Shown here one piece after another: positions 59,225 to 64,000 of a stretch of DNA of 64,000 nucleotides. The stretch comes from Hoplostethus atlanticus. Its lineage: Eukaryota > Chordata > Actinopteri > Trachichthyiformes > Trachichthyidae. The notes beneath the pieces are model-generated. The model was not told where the DNA came from. It saw only the letters and a list, made by a program, of their open reading frames with translations, and ran no database searches. The first letter of the stretch is position 1. Every line of letters begins with the position of its first letter. Where the stretch lies: assembly GCA_034670405.1 (NCBI GenBank), contig JAXDDX010000164.1, positions 248,001 to 312,000 on the forward strand. Direction: 5' to 3'. The position numbers and the translations under genes are program-made.

Positions 59225-59707
59225 TGTCAGACTTGGCACAAAAGCATGGACCCAAATGCACGACTCGAGACGGGGAGATAAAGTACAAGTCCGTTTATTC
59301 CAGCTAGGTTCGGTACACAGAAAGGCAGTCCGGATAAGGCAAAGGTAGCAGACAAGGGGCAGGCAAAAATCCAGGTCGAAGAAACAGGCAACGTCAAAAA
59401 ACCAAAACTCACGAGGGAATGCAGGAAACAAAGGAAGGCTGGTACGTTTGTCACAGGGAACAAAGACGAACTGGCAACAGAACAGGGAAACACACCGACT
59501 AAATACTAACAGGGAGGGGAGACAATGAGGCACAGGTGCAACACATTTAGGGCGGGGCAGGTAATCACACAGGCGGGAAGCTTCGGGGAGGAAAGGAAGT
59601 AAAGTGACCTGAAACGAGACGACAAGTGAGTAACAAAATAAAACAGGAAACAAGACAAAACACGAGGAAAACGAAAAGGGAGTTAATGGGTCTGAGCAGG
59701 TGTGACA
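59225..59707 (-). mobile_element. Solo LTR of an LTR retroelement (fossil), 483 bp
   Basis: On the minus strand it begins TGTCACACC and ends GTCTGACA, flanked by the exact 5-bp duplication TGTTC (59220-59224 and 59708-59712). An AATAAA signal lies near 59296. No internal region remains. The plus/minus open frames inside it are accidental. Confidence 0.85.
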
Positions 59708-60772
59708 TGTTCAGTAGCCGTTACAAGTAGGCCTGAACTACTTAACCATTACAAACTCAAACATCCACATTTTGGACGTACCATTCGCTATCCATGTACA
59801 TATTCAAAATGTCCATGCACATTTAAGACATGGAATGCTTTAATCGTACATCAAAGTAGAGTGCATTCCACACAAGAGATTCAAAAAGAGTTGTATATAT
59901 TCAGTTGTCACTTATGTACATGCAAGAATTTAGCTAATGAAAGGGATTGCTTTGTTCATATCAACACACATCTGAAGAGAAATGAAAATGTGTGTTGCAT
60001 GTTTGTTGGCTGTAGTTTTCAAACCAGTATTTATGGAACTTTTAAGTCTTAAGTCGACGACACACACCTCACACCCTAACTGATTTTATACCAGGTATTG
60101 TGATAACAACTACAGTAGCATCACCATCATTACATGATTCATTTGCTGATTGCCAGGACGAGGAGTGTGTGGAAGAGGAAGTTCCTGCTACATCCCAAGA
60201 TTGGACAGGTCAACACAAGGCACTCCCAAGTGTAATTGAGCATCAGCTTGCAGCAGCCTTATTGAAGTTGGAATATTTATTCCATGTGCCAGGTACAGCT
60301 ATAGATGACAAGAACTTTACTACTTGGTAAGCTCTGCATCAGTCCCACTATCTAGAGGTTTTGTAAGTGATATCCTTGAGCGTCACAACCTCCAAGTTGA
60401 TGACTCTGAAGTTACAGAAATCACCACAGCAGTTTGCTCATCTAACCCAGTTCAAAAAGCAATTGAAAAAGGCTGCCCTCTTAGCACTTTGTATCAACTT
60501 AAACAATATTACAAGGAAAATTGAATTATTATGGAACCAATTACCTACATACTTGATCATAAAAAATAAACACACCTTTCAGTATGCCCCACTGTTAAGA
60601 TCCTTGCAGCAAATTTTAAATTGCTGGCTTCATTGAAAGTTATTCTTCTGCCAGTTTTGCACTGCAAAAAGTTGTGATATTAGGTCTAACTGTGTTGCAT
60701 CTGGTGCTTTCAGTCAGAACTAAAGAGGTCCATGCAGATCATCTAAAAGCAGGTCTTGAGAATAATGCCGGA
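59708..60772 (+). pseudogene. C2H2-finger multicopy fish family, decayed fragment
   Basis: The first piece (to 60049) encodes C2H2-like fingers: SRPELLNHYKLKHPHFG, YPCTYSKCPCTFKTWNALIV followed by HQSRVH, and CHLCTCKNLANERDCFVHIN followed by H. The next pieces are 60100-60330 (IEHQLAAALLKLEYLFHVPG), 60345-60525 (ASVPLSRGFVSDILERHNLQ, VQKAIEKGCPLST), 60530-60630 (after a frame change) and 60713-60772 (RTKEVHADHLKAGLENNA). Intron-like gaps and missing blocks separate them. I know the family only as uncharacterised and repeated in fish genomes. Its function is unknown. The solo LTR lies at its left edge and coiled-coil copy 2 at its right. Confidence 0.6.
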
Positions 60773-60776
60773 CAAC

Positions 60777-61980
60777 AGCAGGACAACAATACCCATGGCA
60801 CCGAGGCTCTCCAAAAAAAGACCCTGCAAAGTTTTTTGAAGAACCTGGAGGAATACATAAAACCTCATCTGGATAATGTCAAGGAAAGCATTATCCACAC
60901 TGGAGACAGTAGAGAGACAGCTGACCTGGAAACCATAGTGGAGTTGCTGTCTGCTTTCCTAATCCAGATGGAAGCTTTAGGATATAGAAATAGTTTTCGT
61001 CCTTGCTCTAGTTTCCAGCTGAGGAAGCACAGGATAAGGTACAGGAGCAGGCCATCCAACTCAAGGCCTGTGAGGTGGAGAAGGAGACTCTCTGCCAACA
61101 ACGTGAGGAGCTAAAATGAATGCTCCACACAGAGAAGGCCTTGAACCTCCAGAAAAGGGTCCATGCAGCTCAAGGCCTGTGATGTGGAGAGGGAGGTCCT
61201 CTGCCAAGAAATTGAGGCCCTCAACCAAGACCTCAAGGCCGGCAAGGTCGAGAGCATTGCCCTTCACGAAGAGAAGGAGGCCCTCTACCAGGAGCTCAAG
61301 GCCTGTGAGGTGGAGAAGGAGGCCCTTTGCCAAGACCTAAAGGCCGGCAAGGTCGAGAGCAATGCCCTTCACCAAGAGAAGGAGGCCCTCTAGCAGGAGC
61401 TCAAGGCCTGTGAGGTGGAGAAGGAGGTCCTCCACCAAGAACGTGAGGAGCTGAAAAGAAGGATTGAACATCCAGGAAGTGGCCATGCAGCTCAAGGCCT
61501 GTGATGTGGAGAGGGAGGTACCCTGCCAAGAAATTGAGGCCCTCAACCAAGAGCTCAAGGCCTGTGAGGTGGAGAAGGGGGCCCTCTGCCAAGAAAGGGA
61601 GGTGCTAGAAGAACTGCTCCACACAGAGAATGCCTTGAGCACCCCAGTTGCTGTGAAAACTGGGACCATCATCCTGGACCTGCAGCTTCATGATGAGGAG
61701 AGTCATCGGTGTCCTGGCCCCAATATAGAGGAGGGAGAAGAAACAGAAGGAGGAGGAGAAGAGAGAGAAGAAGATCACGTCCACTTCCAGCAGGAAAAAA
61801 AATCCTGAATTTCTTCAGGAGAAGAACCTGAGCACTGTGACATCTGTGCTCTCTCTCTCTCTCTCACACTACACCCCTTTGTAACCCACCAGCCCCCTGA
61901 CACACCCCTACACCCCTTTGAATCCCCCACCACCATCACCCACCTTCCCAAAATTGTTCTCAATAAAAAAAAATCAATAA
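60777..61980 (+). pseudogene. Coiled-coil protein gene with 35-residue repeats, copy 2 (broken)
   Basis: It is colinear with copy 1 from CAGGACAACAATACCCATGG (about 60779). The frame starting upstream reads on as QQDNNTHGTEALQKKTLQS, the same text as copy 1, and gains residues in LETIVELLSAFLIQME. Coiled-coil text then continues in changing frames, with 105-bp units at 61271 and 61376 (QELKACEVEKEAL.QDLKAG). A TAG replaces the Tyr codon of one unit at about 61392. The end has the same 3' text, a CT run and CAATAAAAAA (about 61963). The basic N-terminus of copy 1 is absent and replaced by a fused piece of the C2H2 family. The hAT of copy 1 is absent. Confidence 0.7.
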
Positions 61981-62159
61981 TACATAATGTACCACATGTA
62001 TAGTTCTTCATTAGAGAATTGTAAGTGGCACTGCAGTCAACATTGTATTGATAGCATTAAAGACAGCTGGACAGAGACAGTGTTGGAGCCATAGTTTTTA
62101 CATTTGTTTTTAAGGTACACTGTAAAAGCTCACAGTGCAATTTAGTGAAATCAACACGT

Positions 62160-62700
62160 TTAATCATCAAATCAAATCACATTTATTTGTATAGCCCTTA
62201 ATCACCATTAGAGTCTCAAAGGGCTTCACAGTGCCCAACGTGTGAAAACAATAAATGGTTAGTACACAACATCCCCCAGCCTTGGACCCTCACAGAGGAC
62301 AAGGAAAAACTCCCACAAAACCTTTTAGGAAAAAAATGGAAGAAACCTTGGGAGGGGCTACTCAGAGAGGGATCCCCCTACGAGGACAGTAGGGCGTGCA
62401 ATAGATGCCGAGTTCGGGCAAGCAGCGTATACACTGTGCATAAAAGTTAATTTGGGTGGGACATCCAGATCTGATGTGGGGCATCACAGCAAACAGCAGC
62501 TCAGTCAGCATCATCATAGGACTAGGGGACCACGCAGGTGCCAACACTGCCCAGTTGCAGCCTGGAAACAGATAGGAGATACACCCACACACACCCATAC
62601 ACGCACTCTCACTCACACAGACAAACATGACCAGCGTCAGTAGACAGGAGCAGGTAGACCAGGAGAATAGGACATGTAGGCAGGATGCTAGTATCCATCG
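62160..62700. repeat. LINE-type dispersed repeat piece
   Basis: AAATCACATTTATTTGTATA, CACAGAGGACAAGGAAAAAC and GGAAGAAACCTTGGGAGGGG are wording found in widespread fish retroposon ends. No reverse transcriptase piece is present here. A CA-rich stretch lies at 62580-62610. Confidence 0.5.
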
Positions 62701-62811
62701 GCAGGAACATGAGCTACTCTGAGAACAGACTGATCCACTCCCTCAAGGCTATTGTAAATAATTATAGCTAAGGTATATGCTCTGTATTAAGCAATATCAT
62801 TAATATCAAAA

Positions 62812-63325
62812 TGTTAAGTCTGCATAAGTATAAAGATTGTGTTTGATTAAGCATGTAACCTGAAGATCATAAAGTTTAAAAAAATACAGCCTAAGGTCTC
62901 CCCAAAATAAGGGTGTCAGGAAAAAGGACAGGCTGGGCATGCGCAGACAAGCCCAAGCAGGGAAAGTACCTAGAAAAAGGACAGGCTGGGCATGCACAAA
63001 TTTAGGAAAATAAGACACCATTATTTCTTGGGCAACAATAGGTTATTTTGGAAAACAGGGCGGATAAATCAGTATTCTCCACCCAGTTCTAGGGCTATAT
63101 AAGAGCAAGCACAGACAGTTGTACTTCAGTCTGGTTCCAGAACCAACTCGGGTTTTGTCTCTGTTGAAGAATAAAGCTCTATACATCGAACTCTGATCAT
63201 CTCCAGTGAATTCTTTGAACCTGTTTTGAGAGTCCAGTAACTACTGAATTGTGAAGAAGATTAAGTGTTGGCGAGGGGGTCCGATCTTTTGCACTGGCCC
63301 AGACCAGGACTCTTTTCCTCCAACA
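62812..63325 (+). mobile_element. 5' LTR of an endogenous retrovirus-like element (runs off right edge)
   Basis: The likely limits are TGTT at 62812 and AACA at 63325, a short inverted pair. U3 has a 23-bp direct repeat (AAAAAGGACAGGCTGGGCAT at about 62932 and 62974). A TATATAAG box lies near 63094 and an AATAAA signal at 63168-63173, giving a plausible U3-R-U5 order. The left target site cannot be checked against a right one. Whether the element is whole is unknown, since only its start is in the window. Confidence 0.75.
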
Positions 63326-63330
63326 TAAAT

Positions 63331-63348
63331 TGGCGAGCCAGCCAGGAG
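63331..63348 (+). other. Retroelement primer-binding site, tRNA-Arg
   Basis: TGGCGAGCCAGCCAGGAG is the exact complement of the last 18 bases (with CCA) of vertebrate tRNA-Arg(ACG) as I remember it. It lies 5 bp after the LTR end, where a primer site is expected. Confidence 0.8.
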
Positions 63349-64000
63349 AGACAGGACTCTGAGAACTCCAGCCTGGGTGGACAGCCTGCATCTCAGAACA
63401 CATCAGTGGCCATAAAACAAAGGTAAGCAGAAACCTTTTCTAAATTCTGCAAATTCCTGAGTGTGTCTGAGTGCAAGATTCTGCCCAGGTGAGAAAAATC
63501 AGAATGTCTCTCCTCTAAAGAACCTAGTTAAAAATGATTTGAAGAAAACAAGAAAAGTGTGTAAAGTAAGAGTAAAACTCCACAGGTTCACCAAAATAAT
63601 ACTACTAAATCACTGGCAAGACAGAGTTTGATGCAGTTGTATGTTTAAATATATGTTTAATATACATGTGATACACCATGGTGCGGAAAGAATGGATGAT
63701 GGAGAAAGGATGGATGAATGGTTGCTGAATGTGTGTATAGCATGCTGGACTATTGCCTGTTTTATGTTTGGTGGAGGAATGATTTGGACGGCAGTACACG
63801 CAGAGGCCAGGCCATAAAACAAGAGTAACTACACACGGGATGAGAGTAGTGTTGACCTTTGCTAGGAGTGAAGACAGACAGTGTATAAAAATAGTTGTCT
63901 ATCGTAAGTCTGTGAGTTAAAGTTTGTGAATTTGTTGTAAGTATTGGAACAGGACAGTCCGTGTATAAATTATATTGAAGTTAGCACAACACTGTGGATA
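63349..64000 (+). mobile_element. Leader region after the primer site of the same retroelement
   Basis: Untranslated leader with a possible splice donor (CAAAGGTAAGCAG near 63418). No gag frame is recognised before the window ends. Confidence 0.5.

Noticed and set aside
59162-59653. 163-codon minus open frame
   Set aside because: It lies inside the solo LTR; reading frames in LTRs of this composition are accidental.

Overview
The window is nuclear DNA of a ray-finned (teleost-type) fish. The evidence is the host gene order, introns with GT/AG ends, dense Tc1, hAT, L2 and tRNA-SINE elements, very many dinucleotide microsatellites and the GCTAGCTA-rich stretches common in fish. The species cannot be named from sequence alone.

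Two host genes are recognised, both on the minus strand. arid5b enters at the left: coding exon 1 (12448-12468) and exon 2 (11867-12121) are present, and intron 2 fills positions 1-11866 and runs off the edge. cabcoco1 (human C10orf107; a ciliary, calcium-binding coiled-coil protein of the C1a-32/CLAMP type) lies whole between 25284 and 34469. Its eight coding exons join in phase to 295 codons, and a near-perfect RFX X-box sits just upstream of the ATG. The order cabcoco1-arid5b, same orientation, matches the mammalian neighbourhood. About 12.8 kb of non-coding, microsatellite-rich DNA separates them.

The rest, about 34.5-64 kb, is a graveyard of mobile DNA with no intact host gene that I can recognise. 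In order: a Ty3/Gypsy fossil, an internally deleted Tc1, an inverted-repeat element with three copies in the window, an element with 32-bp perfect ends, a broken 35-residue-repeat coiled-coil gene split by a nearly complete young hAT transposon, other hAT remnants, a hAT inserted in a 17-bp minisatellite, and a SINE. Then comes a nest (hAT fragment, solo LTR, long-inverted-repeat element, L2), two pieces of multicopy fish gene families, a long-inverted-repeat element with 8-bp target duplication, a second solo LTR, a second coiled-coil copy, and at the right edge a 5' LTR with a tRNA-Arg primer site.

The most unusual material is the coiled-coil family (40.33-44.34 and 60.78-61.98 kb). It has 105-bp (5-heptad) tandem units, and one copy carries an exact 30-bp inversion beside a 13-bp-arm hairpin relative to the other, which looks like a replication template switch.
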